Part shown: positions 13,801 to 26,900 of the stretch, in pieces
Layout of the letters: each line of letters opens with the position of its first letter
Numbering within the stretch: position 1 is the stretch's first letter
NCBI RefSeq assembly: GCF_037975245.1
Contig: NC_092574.1
Location: forward strand, 6,690,713-6,754,712
DNA length: 64,000 nt
DNA from: Apostichopus japonicus
Lineage: Eukaryota; Echinodermata; Holothuroidea; Aspidochirotida; Stichopodidae
Direction of reading: 5' to 3'
Translations under genes and position numbers: made by a program
Notes under the pieces: generated by a model
Database searches by the model: none
Told to the model about the DNA's origin: nothing
What the model saw: the letters and a program-made list of their open reading frames with translations, nothing else

Positions 13801-16754
13801 TTATGTAGATGTGTATGTACAACACTATGTCGTACGTCGAAAACAAAAATGTAGCCCATTGGTTATCTCTCGTGTATATGATTTCGCATGTAAGCGGTTA
13901 TGAGCATGATTTATTATATTTAAAAAAAAAACAGTTTCTTGAAATAACCCAGCCTCATCCACCCCTCGATTCAAGTACTTCAAAGTAACCCAAAAGTGGA
14001 AATTATCTGATATAATTCCATAAGGGGACAATCAAAAAGTTTTCGATATAGCCCTAAAGCAATAATTGGCTTTTGTTTTGTTGGTATATTCATTCGTTTA
14101 GAGAACTTTATTTCAGTCACTTTTGAAGTAAGCAACATAATCACACACACAAATAACATGATAATATACTGTGATGTATACCGTAAACAGATCACTGATC
14201 CTGTCGCACCCCATTCACCCCTCTTCTCGCAACCCATTCACCCCTCTTCTCGCACCACATTAACCCCTCTTCTCACAGCCCACCCAGCTCTCTTACCTCA
14301 CTTCTGGCGGATATTCATAATGAGAAATATCAGTATGCTTTTGACTGTGTATATGAATGTCTTTAATTGAGTGTAATCACGTTTTTGGAATAGGCCTATG
14401 GATAAAATGACTTACACCATGGAGCTATAGCTCCATGTACATACTCTCAATATTTATAAACTTTTTGGTTTTCTAATTCTGGTTTTATTATGGCAAAACT
14501 CCAAGAAAAAAATCGTGCATTACGCCAATTTTTCCGATCTTTCATATTGCATATTTTTTATCCTGAGCGCACATCCAATAATTATAACTGGATCATCCAA
14601 CTCTATTTTACAGTAAGCTTAACTCAGGAAGTCGCATTTAAACAAGCTTGACCCCGGGGTGGATGGCAGGGTGTGGAAGTGGTATGTGTGTAAGGTAGTC
14701 TTTCCTCCAAACGGTTTGATAGACAACAGTAAACAACAGTAAACGGCCAGATCATTCGTTTTTTCGCGCCGTCTCTATATTATGTAGTATGAATAAGTGA
14801 AATTGAATAACATTCAACTAATGTTGAAAATAAAGTCACTTGCATTTCATGTTACTTTCCGTAAGATTGTAATGTATTATGTCCTATGAAATGTTGAATA
14901 AAAGTTTATATATTAACAAAGGCGTGCCTTTCCTTAATTCTTGTCAGTTGAGACTAATTGCTTTAAATTACGCAGAGTTAGTTTTTCATATCGTGGAGGT
15001 GGAGGGGGTATATGCCTTCTCGTTTCATAACCTCTCTTTATCTATGCGCAAGTGCAGGTACAAGTCAATTGAAATGTTACGCTTGTCATGATGAATCACT
15101 TCGATCAGTTTATAAACTACTTCAATTATGATGTACCACCCGGCCCGACAACAAAAACAAAAGCATGGGTTTTCAGTTTGAGCCTAGGGGGATAACCCCA
15201 CTCTTTCTTAGCAGGGGGAATCTTAATGCATTTTGCCCCACCTCTAGCCTACTCCTCTTGTAGTTTGTAGCCCCCACACCCCATGCTTCATCACACAAGC
15301 AGTTTAAAGCGTCAACATTTCACTGGCCGGAGTCAAAAGATATGTTTACACGGCTTTCGAAGGGCACAGACCCCTCCCGAGGATGGCACCCAGTTTGAAT
15401 ACCTGTCAGTCAGTTTCAGTCCCCCCCCCCCCCTCATCCCTCATTCTGGGGCATATTTAGACTTTAAATTCAGTCTACTAAGTTGCCCTTAAACGCAAGT
15501 TTTTGCGAATAAATTTATTTTGGAGGAGAGGGGTTGGTTCCCCCGTAGTGGTGGTCCAGTTCTTCCCTAACTGAATGAAGACATTCCCCGACTGGACCAT
15601 GACCCCGATCCGGGAGGTGGGAGCAGAACTTTCCCTCTTTTCCCCTTGCCATGTGACCCAATTTACTCCACGTTTATAATATTTCATAACTTTCCTCTAC
15701 CACCCTGGGAAAGAATTTAAGCTTGAGGTGACTATTTCTGGAATTTTCTAGCATATTTGGCTTGAACATGCAGCGCACAAGCAAAATAGGCTAATGTGTA
15801 TTTGTGTGGATTAGCATAGGCTCAGGCTACATCATTATGGCGTGTTACAGAATCCCCGTCCGTTCAATATCTTACTTTCGTTCAAGCGGTTTTTTGAGGA
15901 AAATCGGTGCACATTCAAGTCCTCTCTGCAATAAATGCACATATTTTGTTTCATCATCGGTTTTAGGGTATCAGTATCCAACGAAAGAAGGATTTTTGAA
16001 AGGTAAGTGTGCCGAAATTGATGTTGTAGTAACAACTTAGGCTTGCTTAATATGCTACAAGATAATATGTTAGGATATGTCATAGCAAAAACCAACGTGC
16101 GATATTGCTGCCTACAGTACTGATCAACATTCACGTCATGAAAGGGAAGAATAAAACGAAGCCTACAGACGAGCTAGTGTGAAAAGGTTCAGTTTATTGA
16201 TCATTACTTAGCCATGAAAGGCAGATGAATATGACGGAAAACCGAAAGGGGAGGTAATGTCTCTCAGATTTCGTGAAACTGCTACTCGTTAACGTTTTGC
16301 ATTAAAAGTAAATCCAACTTGATGCATGTGCTTGATTGTCGTGGCTCTTAATTTTCTTATTCACAAAAGTGATTTCAAACGATGGTTTAAATTTGCTCAG
16401 CTAGGCTTAGTCTAAATTAGGCCTAGTTTCAAACCATCACTATATTTAAAAGGTTTCATAATACCTTACATATATCAGCTTAATTCAATTGTTAAAAGGA
16501 TTGTCTGGTGGCCCAAAGAAGTTGCCTTAAAAAATAGTAAATAATTTTCCAAACATGTTGTCAAAGTATGAGAACGCTAATGTTGCGTTTGACAGAGAAA
16601 CGATTTTTTAATCGTTATGGATAGACATTTCAAATATGATTTGAACAGTACAATGCGTGACGTCAGCTCTGCCATAGCAGATTGTGTCATAACCCACCCT
16701 CCGCACAGTACCTATACGGTAATCACAACAAAAACAGCGTTTGTATACAGATAA
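10817..16754. other. Protocadherin 3' region and gene-poor intergenic DNA
   Basis: The first part is presumably the 3' UTR of the protocadherin. Beyond it I found no exon with splice-site and codon support. The region holds a G-rich tract (13443-13525), three copies of a ~24-bp CCATTCACCCCTCTTCTCGCA-like unit (about 14208-14279) and poly-C runs near 15421. The missing first exon of DNAJA3 could lie in this interval. Confidence 0.5.
13443..13525. repeat. G-rich GGGGCTGGGG-type tract
   Basis: This low-complexity run is built from GGGGCTGGGGATGGG-like words on the plus strand, with many adjacent G-triplets and G-quadruplets. It could form a G-quadruplex. No gene is associated with it. Confidence 0.6.
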
Positions 16755-17265
16755 ATTTCTTCCTTAATTTCCGGTGAAATTTCTTAAAAATTAGATATGT
16801 TTTCAAAAACTCCTTAAGCCGCCATGTACTTGGGCGGTGGTTCCGTGGTCTTTGTGTAACACAAGGTAAATTTTAACAGGAGACTCTGAGTTGTTCAGGC
16901 TATACATCGCGCTATCTAGCTCCAACGCGAAAAATGTTCGCATGTAGGCTGTACTCATACGTTGACAATCGGACAGTTCTGCGAAGCCTAAGCTTCTCAG
17001 TGCTATATTCTGCTCTGACAACGATTCGATCAATTTCTTCAATAATTTCCGGTGAAATTTCTTATAAACTAGATATGATTTAAAAAACTCCTTAAGCCGC
17101 AATATATGTAGTAGATCGGTGGTTTCGTGGTCTTTGTGTAACACAAGATAAGTTTTAACAGCAGGCTCTTCGTTGTTTATACATCGCGGTATCCAGCTCC
17201 AGCGCGAAGAATGTTTGCGTGTATAGGCTACTCTAACGTTTACAATCGGACAGTTCTGCGATGAC
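16755..17265. repeat. Diverged tandem duplication of a ~230-bp unit
   Basis: The segment at about 16762-16990 recurs at about 17042-17262 with many substitutions. Shared landmarks are TTTCCGGTGAAATTTCTTA, ACTCCTTAAGCCGC, GTGGTCTTTGTGTAACACAAG and ACAATCGGACAGTTCTGCG. A minus-strand open frame of about 158 codons runs through both units and repeats a peptide like YLVLHKDH. The copies shift in frame elsewhere and match no family I know, so I treat this as a duplicated non-coding or decayed element about 0.7 kb upstream of the first DNAJA3 exon. Confidence 0.7.
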
Positions 17266-17938
17266 ATCGATCCCGCCAAGTTTCATCTTTTGGTTTAACG
17301 AATACTTTGTATAAGTTTCCTTTTACTGTTAATTTGATCCGTGAATTTTATTTCAGCGATTTCGAAGAACAGTTAATGAACTGTGGTTTGAGTGTGAGTG
17401 TACTATGTGTAACGCTATACAAGTACACCAACTGAGCATCGTAGTATATACGTTCGCGAGTATGTACGTTATATATATGAGGCAATGTCAATGTGCTTAC
17501 ACGTGAGTTAATTTGCTGCGGAATTGGGAGTGCTAACTTCAAGTCGCCTGTTTTGCCTATCTGCAAGCACGACGTCAATCACCATATTGAAGCGTTCGAA
17601 CAAACGGTACTTTTGGTGAGAAACTGGTGAATTTGAAAACCAGATTTCTACAAGAAGAAAACGTCGAATGGGGACAATTTTTACATGGTTAGAAAGAGAA
17701 AAATAATAACTACAAGGACAATGTATCAAAATCTTCCACCAGACAATTCCTTTAATTATTTTCATGGAAAGAATGATAAAATAAAATAATGAACAATTAC
17801 TAGCTTTTGATATTTACAGAATCCCTAGCTTTTCCCACAGGTATGCATTTTGGAAGCTCTACTTGCTTTAAAAAACAATACGCAATGTCAAATATTTTTT
17901 ACTGAATTAAGTTGAGATGTTTTTCTGCCTGTTACTAG

Positions 17939-20900
17939 GTAAACTTGATGAACGGAGGCAATTCATTCACTCTGGAAACCAACACTTTGCAGGAAAAGAT
18001 TTATACAAGATTCTTGGGGTACCAAAGTCAGCTACACAAAAGGATATAAAGAAGTCGTATTATGAGGTACAGTATGTTCCTGTTCTGGACATATTATTGA
18101 TTTGAATGATTAATTTTGTGTCAAAATTGAAAAGGAAACTAAACAAATGAAGATTAAGAGTTCCACTGGATTTGTCTACAAATTTTGTTGTTATGTAAGT
18201 GTTATGTTGTTGTTGTTATCTAGTTAAAGTGGCTCTAATAGAGTGACTTTTGGCAGACTTTTGACAGACTTAACAGACTATCATTAAACACATCTGTCAA
18301 TCCACGTTGCATATCTTTATACCACTTTTTTTTTTTGGGAGGGGGGGGGGGTGAAATGTCCCTTTAAACATCTGCTGCTCAGCAATTAAAATAGTTTGAC
18401 TACATAGTCTTAGATACAGACCATTAGGTCAGTACAGTACAGTACATTGATTCAATTCATTAGGAAGACTAGACTTATATTATAAGTATTCAATTGTATT
18501 TAACTTAAATTATGATGTTCCAAGACAAAAATTCTGCCTGAAATCACCCCACAGTCTTTTTATTTTTATATGGTACCTACAGTTGTGGTACTACAACTGA
18601 CGAAAATGAAACTATTTAAGAAACGCAATTAAATTACAATGTTTTGTATAATTTGTATTGTACTTTGCTATTTATCATATTTATTTGTGAGTCACTTACA
18701 CTGTTAATATTGTAGGTTACAAAATGTTTTTTACAATTTAACATGTTAAGTGCTGTAGATTGTCATTTAAGGCAATGGATTTAATTGACTCCTTCTTCAA
18801 TAGCTTGCAAAGAAGTACCACCCAGACAAAAACAAGGGGGATGAAACAGCTGCTAAGAAGTTTTCAGAAGTTGCAGAAGCGTACGAGGTACAGTCAAATT
18901 TAAGTTAATTGCATAGAATTTTGCAGAAGAATAATTTCCAATAAGACAACTTGAGAAACTGTGGAACATGTACTTTCCAGCTCCCCCCCCCCTTTCCTTT
19001 TTCCCCATCCTCTCCACCCATAACCTTTTTGTTACATCCCCAACTTGGCTTGGAATTGGAGAGGATATATGGAGTTCATCTTTTTTTTGTAACTTTTGCT
19101 TGGCTTGTTGAGGGAATAAAAGTTTGGCAGTTGTAAGTGATGGTTATCTGGACAGTAATATTAGTTCTCAAACCCACAAGACTGTTTTGTAATGCAAGGT
19201 ATGAATGAGTACTGTTAATTCAAGGAAATTACAACAACAAAAACAGAAAATAAAAACAGATTGTCACTTGTTTTTCAAGACAAGGAAATTAGGTCTTAGA
19301 TCTCAACATCACAGCCACACTTTGAATCAAGATAGATGATCCTTTCAGCTCTTTGTCCTTAACTACTTTGCACCAAACTAATGTAAAAAATAAACACTAT
19401 AGCACAGTACTTCCAACAATTGGAAGTTTGTGGGTGGTTTCTGTGCCCATGTGATGGAATCTCGGCAAATGTGTGTCAGTTTCCTAGTTTTATTAAAAAT
19501 CATCCTTGATGGTTTATCATTGAAGCATGATACAAATTTGGAAATCTATTTTTTTCTCCCTCAGGATAAATTTGTACAAGAATTTTTTTTTTCATATCAT
19601 TTTTTTTTTGGTAATGTCATCGGTTCTTCTGTCGTCAAATACCATTTACTTTAATTAGATTAGAGAATTTTCAGTACGAATAACAGAATTAATTTCTGTT
19701 GTGATAAGGCATTGCCATTTTTGGGGTTTTTACCGAATTAAAATGATTAACCATTCTGTAGTTTTTGTTAACATTCAAACCTTCATCGATGGATGTTTGC
19801 TTGCTTGATTCATGTTCTTTACTTCATGCAAGTTCTGAAAAAATGAAATTTAATTTCCTCTTACCTCGCAGACTCTTGGAGATGAAACTCGTAGACAAGA
19901 GTATGACACCTATGGTCAGAGTGGATTTGGTGGTGCTGCGGGAGGAACAGGGGGTAAGTAGAATAGTGTTTGTTAACCCAGTCAACACAGACTTGGATAA
20001 ATTTAGTTATTTTTATGACGCTTGAGCGACCACAAATGTGGGAGAAACCACCAGCAAGGTCTTATGGATTACAACTTACACGTTGGGTGGCTTCCAATTC
20101 AACATTTTTACTCAAATTTTGGAATCTTTTCAATTTTTTTCAGAACTTTAGTAACATTTAACTGGTTCCTGAATTCATAGTTAATAACATTTAACTGGTT
20201 CCTGAATTCATAGTTTATAACATTTAACTGGTTCCTGAATTCATAGTTTATAACGTTTAACTGGTACCTGAATTCATAATTAATAACAATAAATTGATAA
20301 CCTTGATCATTTGTTCTTCTTTTCTATAAAATATACAGGCTTTCAAGGACAGTGGCAGCAGGCCAACATTGATCCGGAGGAATTATTCCGCAGAATATTT
20401 GGAAACAACGCGTTCGACCCCCGCGCTGGCTTTGAAGAATCTGTATTCGGCAATTTTAGTGATGCACACGAGGTAGGTACTATTACTTTACAAGTTTACC
20501 ATAATTAAGTTGATTGGATCCAGTATTGAAGTTATTAGCAAGTGATATGTGATAATGTAAATAATTGACTAACAGGCTGCAAAAGATCATGTTGTTGCCT
20601 TCTGAATGGTAGGTCCAGAAGGAGGAGAAAGTGGGGGCGGTGTCCTGGGAAGTGGGGTTTATGGGGTGCAGTGCTAAAGTGTTACTAGCCACATAGTTTA
20701 GTGAGATAGAAAAGTGCATATGTAGATTGGAGCCAGGTGAGTTTTAGGGATGATCATGTGTTTCCCAATTGGCTATACCTCTCCATGTGTGGAAGATGCA
20801 GGTCCAATTTTCAGTTCTCAAAGCCCACAATTTGGAAGGCCAATCAACATTTAGAAACTACAAAAGATATGAATATGCATATTTGATCACTTGAGTATTG

Positions 20901-23900
20901 ATTTTGGAGGGCTCGCAATGTTGAAAGGCAAGTTTTAAGTAAAGCATTTTTATTTCAGTAAGCAAATTTCAAAGATAAGAAAGAAGTGTTTGTGTAACTT
21001 CATCATACCATTTGATTCTGTGGAGGCAATGGTCCCCCTAATAGTGAGCTGAGATTGTGAACGTCCATCTACCTGGTGTATGAAATATTATATGAGGAAG
21101 TTGGGCTAAAACCCCAAAAAGCTTTAATTAGACCCGGGGTGATCGTTTACAGTCTGTGGTATCTGTGAAGGACAGAAAGATTGTAAGGGATGATTATTGA
21201 TACCTTTAGGTGATGATGGACCTAACATTCAGTGAAGCTGCCCGTGGTGTGAACAAGGAAATCAATATCAGAATGGAGGATTCCTGTGAGCGGTGTAAAG
21301 GAGCACGAGCAGAACCGGGAACCAAAACCACCAAATGTCACAGATGTAACGGGACAGGACAGGTAAGCGCACACTCACTGGGTCTGGGTCTAACACTACC
21401 ATAGTATCATAGATGTAACGGGACAGGTAAGCACACACACTGGGTTAGGGACAAACACCAGCATAGTATCATAGATGTAATGGGACATGGTTGGTATGCA
21501 CACACTGGGTTAGGGACTAACACCGCCATAGTATTACAGATGTAACGGGACAGGTAAGCACACACACTGGGTTAGGTACTTACACCGCAATAGTATCACA
21601 GATGTAATGGGACAGGTAAATACACACACTGGGTTAGGCACTAACACCACCATAGTATCATAGATGTAACGGGACAGGACAGGTAAGCACACACTGGGTT
21701 TGGGACGAACACCAGCATAGTATCACAGATGTAAAGGGACATGGTTGGTATGCACACACTGGGTTAGGGACTAACACCACCATAGTATCATAGATGTAAT
21801 GGGACATGGTTGGTATGCACACACTGGGTTAGGGACTAACACCGCCATAGTATTACAGATGTAACGGGACAGGTAAGCACACACACTGGGTTAGGTACTT
21901 ACACCGCAATAGTATCACAGATGTAATGGGACAGGTAAATACACACACTGGGTTAGGCACTAACACCACCATAGTATCATAGATGTAACGGGACAGGACA
22001 GGTAAGCACAAACTGGGTTTGGGACGAACACCAGCATAGTATCACAGATGTAAAGGGACATGGTTGGTATGCACACACTGGGTTAGGGACTAACACTACC
22101 ATAGTATCATAGATGTAATGCTACAAGGATAGGTTTAGAACCACTAAACAATTGGTTAATGTGGGAGAGATCTCATCATAATAAAAACACCAAGAAAGAT
22201 TGATAGGACAAAGAGTTTGGTATTTTTTGACTTTCTATCAAGACCACTGTTCAAGACTTCCTAATTACCACTCACAGAGACAGTTTTCTGGGTAGTTTGG
22301 TAAAGCCAGACAGATTCTTACCATGTATTTTTGGGAAGTATTCTAAAATGTCATTCTTTGAAAACCTATACAGGAAACTGTCAATACCGGTCCATTTGTA
22401 ATGAGGACCACCTGTAGGCAATGCAGGGGTATGAGGGTCATCATCACGGTACCGTGTAACGACTGTCGAGGGTCCGGCACTACCATGCAGAGGAAGAAAG
22501 TGATGGTCCCCGTACCAGCAGGTAAGACGAGTGAGACTTACAAGCTTTAGATCAGTCAGAGTTAGTAACAAGGGTATGAAAGTCAGATCGTGAGTACCCA
22601 TTCAACCTAGGTCATCTGGCACTGAACATTTTTACCCCATTGTTTGATCCTAAACTTGTTTATGCTTTGTACCTCAGCTGACAGTGTTCGAACCTGGCTC
22701 ATCCTGCTCTGTTCCCCCCCTCCCCCCGCCCTATGTCTGCCCTGATCCTCAGTAATGATACGCTTGTGACATGTCCCCCCATCACCCCCCCCCACCCTTT
22801 GCCCTCAACTCCACCTCACCCCAACCCACCTCTCTCTTCTTTAAACTAATGTATTAAACCGCTGGAGAGCCTACAAGTCACTTCATCTGAGGCTAAAGTA
22901 AATTTCTGAAATCTTTACATAATTATTTCTTCTCCAAAATATGCAGAATTATACATTTCCAAGATAATGAAAACATGTCATCCATGACCGAGTTTGTTGT
23001 ATTGTTTTGTTGATTTTTTCACTTTAAAACAAAAGTTGAATTTGTCTGACAGGTCAAAGATTATGGTTACATACATGTAATAATTAAAGGATCTTTAGAA
23101 GGCCCAGGGGTTGAAATTGATGGGTAGCTACATAGGGTGTCATCTCTACTGGAATTCTTGTCATTTATGCCATGGTTCATCGACAGACATGTGTTTCTAT
23201 GTAACTTATTTACATACATTTTTGAGTTGGAGCATTGGTTTTCCTCAGCAAAGTGTAGAGGGTGACTTGAGGCATAAAAATTAAAGTTTGATATATTGTA
23301 GACCATTAAAACACACTGCTTTCAGTCCAGGTTGGATTCCTTATAATAACCCTTTTAATGTTTTGAGAAGTGACCCTTTGAACAAGTGAAGGTCGTCAAC
23401 TAAAGTGACTGGACTATGAAGTCTAATAGACAGACCATTAATAGGTCAGTTCAACATGTGCAACACAAAACTCAATGACATGTATAAAATACATTACAAA
23501 TTAGGTCAACGACATATAGTGTTGAAAGAACTTGAAGGTCATCCAAGGATGTTCTCTTGTTTATATGATGTTTAAAGAACATATTATTTGAGTTGAGTTA
23601 TAGGCAGTTATGAACAATGTAATAATGTTAATTTTAGCATGCACTGCGGATACCATACTACCCAAAGCCTTAAAGGGGCAGTCCAGAATTTTAGCATATT
23701 TTGAAGGTGAACATCTTGAAAATCCAAAATAGCTATAGACACACTAACCAGCACCCAGAGTTTTTCTCCTTTCTTGAACAATATATCAAGATTAAAGTTC
23801 ACCCTCAAGTCACCCTTTAAAAATGTGGGTTCCATTGACAATAACACTCTGCATTAATTTTTTTTTCTGTATTTAAAATTTATTATTTTTTTAAATTTAT

Positions 23901-26900
23901 TTCTGTCTGGCCTCAGGAGTTTCTGATGGACAAACTGTACGGATGCCTGTAGGGAACAGAGAACTGTTCATCTCCTTCCGCGTGGCACGAAGTAATACAT
24001 TTCGCAGAGACGGAGCAGATGTACACTCGGATGCGAAAATAAGCTTTACCCAAGCTGCCCTGGGAGGTACCATGAAAATGAAGGGGATTTATGATACCAT
24101 TAGCCTCAATGTAAGTCAATATCTGAAACTTATTTTAAATAAAAAAAACTTATTTACATCTTGCAAAATGTATCAAAGGAATTTTGTGTCCAAAGATGAA
24201 ATTAAAAGTTTACAGGATCAACCTGATGAGTTAAATGGTGGGGATGTGCAGGGAAGACAGGGCGTGGATTCGGAAAGGGGTGGGAAGGGGGGGAGGAGAA
24301 AGGTGCCAAAGTTTTAATAACTGAGGCTATTTTCAGAAGTTTTCCTTGGGGTGTATACTTTAGAAATTCCAGTCCATTGTTTGTGGTTGTAAACTCTTTC
24401 TATGCATTTTATACACCCTAGTCGGTTGCTGACTCGAGTGACTTTGACAAGCAGTGAAAAGGAAAACAGGAAAATAAATGCCTAAGCTGCAAAATGTCAT
24501 AGTTAATGTGACCTGGATGGGGGATGCTGCCGATTAGTTTTGAAAAGAAATGGAAAAATCTTGAACATTCTTCATTCAAGAAAAAAAGAAGAAGAAAGTA
24601 AGCTTGTTTGCTTGACAAGTCAGTATGAAGTCATTACAAAATTTGAAGTAAATTAAGAGAAAAACTTTTGTGGAATGTGACATCCACGGAAAGAAGACCT
24701 CAGCAACATGTTGTCTGTGGTATACATAACTTGCTGGTTGATATCTATACCAGAGGGCCACTAGTAATCCATTAGCATTCATATTTCTGACCGTAGTAAC
24801 TGTCGGTAGGAAGTGCACAGAAAAATGTGCCGACTACCGAGGTACGGTCTGTTTTGGATCATTAGCGACATTTTTTGACGTTGGCTAACATTTACATGTA
24901 TGGTATGGTAGGTACGGCTGTCAGAGTTTAAATAGAGATTGTATTTGGTCAGGACCGGTAGTACGTTTGTGCCGAAGGTTTAAGTTTGTCAATGTCTGGC
25001 CACATTTTGCAGAGTACTGTCCCGATGTATTAAAACCCGGTACGAGGGGAATGACGACCTTTTCTTCATATTAGAAGTTGCGACTAGAAAAGTTGACGTG
25101 CTTGACTGCCATTCCGTTACAAACATGCCTACTTCATCAAATTTCTAAAGTGGGATTGACTCTAGGTGGCAAACTGCAGCGCTTGGTTCAGAAATGACGA
25201 AAAACCTTTTGGATTTAACATTCTTTGGCGTATTTATCGTTCTCTACCATGATTTGCAGTTCTTAAACATCAGGTCCTGAATAAATATGAATAGGAAGGA
25301 AAGAGTATGTGCTGTAGACTTTTAATTCGTACACACCCCCCCCCAAACCCCACCCCACCATACCCTTCACCCTAAGTAAACTGTTGAGTTATGTCAAGTT
25401 CCAAAATTGAACCAGAAGGTTTGGTTGAATCTGGCAAATCAGGTATCCTGTGAGGGTGCTGTAGTCAAGTGGTTAAGGCAGTGGACTTGTGATCTAAGGA
25501 TTACAGGTTCGAGTCCTGGCCAGATCATTGCATTGTGTCCTTGGGCAAGGCACTTTATCTCCATTGCCTCTCTCCACCCAGGTGTATAAATGGGGACTTG
25601 CGAGGTTACTTGTTAATATAGTTGCAGGCGCCGGTTTGTGGCTGCACCCTATGGGAAGTCCCCCGGAGGACACATGGTTGTGGTGCATCGTGGTGCCCCA
25701 GGAGAGATTGATTGAATTGTGCACACTTTGGTGTGTGGGTGTGACAAGTTACCAATGACCAGGGATAAGTTGTAAAGTCGTGTGAGAGGGCCTTGGCCCT
25801 GAACAAGACTGTAAACCTTAATAATAAATATCCTGCCAAATTTGTAATGTCAAAAGGGGTACATCCTTACTTTTGGAAAAAAATCTTAGTATTCTCTCTG
25901 TTACGTTGGTTTGATTTAATTATGTAGATAGGGCTAGTGGCATATTCAGTATTGTAGTATTCAATGAAACCTGCATTATGTAAAAAAAATATCATTCTTA
26001 TAACAATTTAACAACAACCCTGTTGCATGTAACCATTTAAGGCAACCTTGAGAGTCGTTCATGCCAAAGTGCAAACAGTAACAGTTAATTTACTATTCCA
26101 GGCTATATACAGAAAATGTACAGAAATGGATTCAAAAACAAGGTATCATGCTGTGATTTGCCACTGTGCTCAATTTAAACTAACTCAGCCATGCTCCTTT
26201 GGAAAAATTAAACAATGGAGCCATTGATTGTCAAGTTTCTTAGCAACAACAATGGTAAGGTAGCATAGATCATGGTGGTATGCTTTTAGCTGGGGAGTTA
26301 TGTTAACACAATGGCTGCCTGAATAATTGAATTATGCATTTAAGGGGAGGAATTTAGTCTTGACATGTCATAGCCCAGGGAGAACAGAACCTTTGATTTG
26401 CCCCTAATATTTCTATAAGCTGCAGTATTTTGTCAAGGTATTCAGCTACTATGAAATATACTTAATCTTTGGAATGTTCTTTTTAAGACTAAATAGATTT
26501 TAAGTCAACCTTGCAGTACAGGCTTAAAAAAAAAACCAAAGCACAAAACAAACACAGTGACCTTAGATGACTTTTGATACCATTTGACCTTGACAAATTT
26601 GCAGTTGGTAGACAGAATATGCTTACAGGTTATAATACCTTTATGTTTGTTCTGCTGTGGATTGTGTTGCATTTGAGACCTTCTTCTTCACTCTGTGTTA
26701 GGCTAAGTAGTCCAGTCGTTGAAATTGATGAGCCTCAGATGTTTTTGAAGGATTGCTTTTACTCAAAAATGAAAATTGTTCTCCATACAAAACCTGTTAT
26801 GTTAGCAGTTATTATTTTTTTAATTGTCCACAATAAGTCAAAGTTAACTTTGTACCTCAAAGTCATCCAGCCTGTTTGTGATACCATGTCAGTCAGTGGC

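Noticed and set aside
16803-17279. 158-codon minus-strand open frame
   Set aside because: It spans the diverged tandem duplication, has no ATG near its start that fits a gene, and resembles no family. The copies are not aligned in frame throughout.
17917-17938. ATG at 17917 as the DNAJA3 start
   Set aside because: It is in frame and possible, but it overlaps a polypyrimidine-like acceptor region, and vertebrate DNAJA3 has a longer presequence in an upstream exon. I kept the exon as starting at 17939.
25494-25839. Several ~76-codon frames on both strands
   Set aside because: They lie entirely within the tRNA-derived SINE, and the same peptides recur at 51770-52052.
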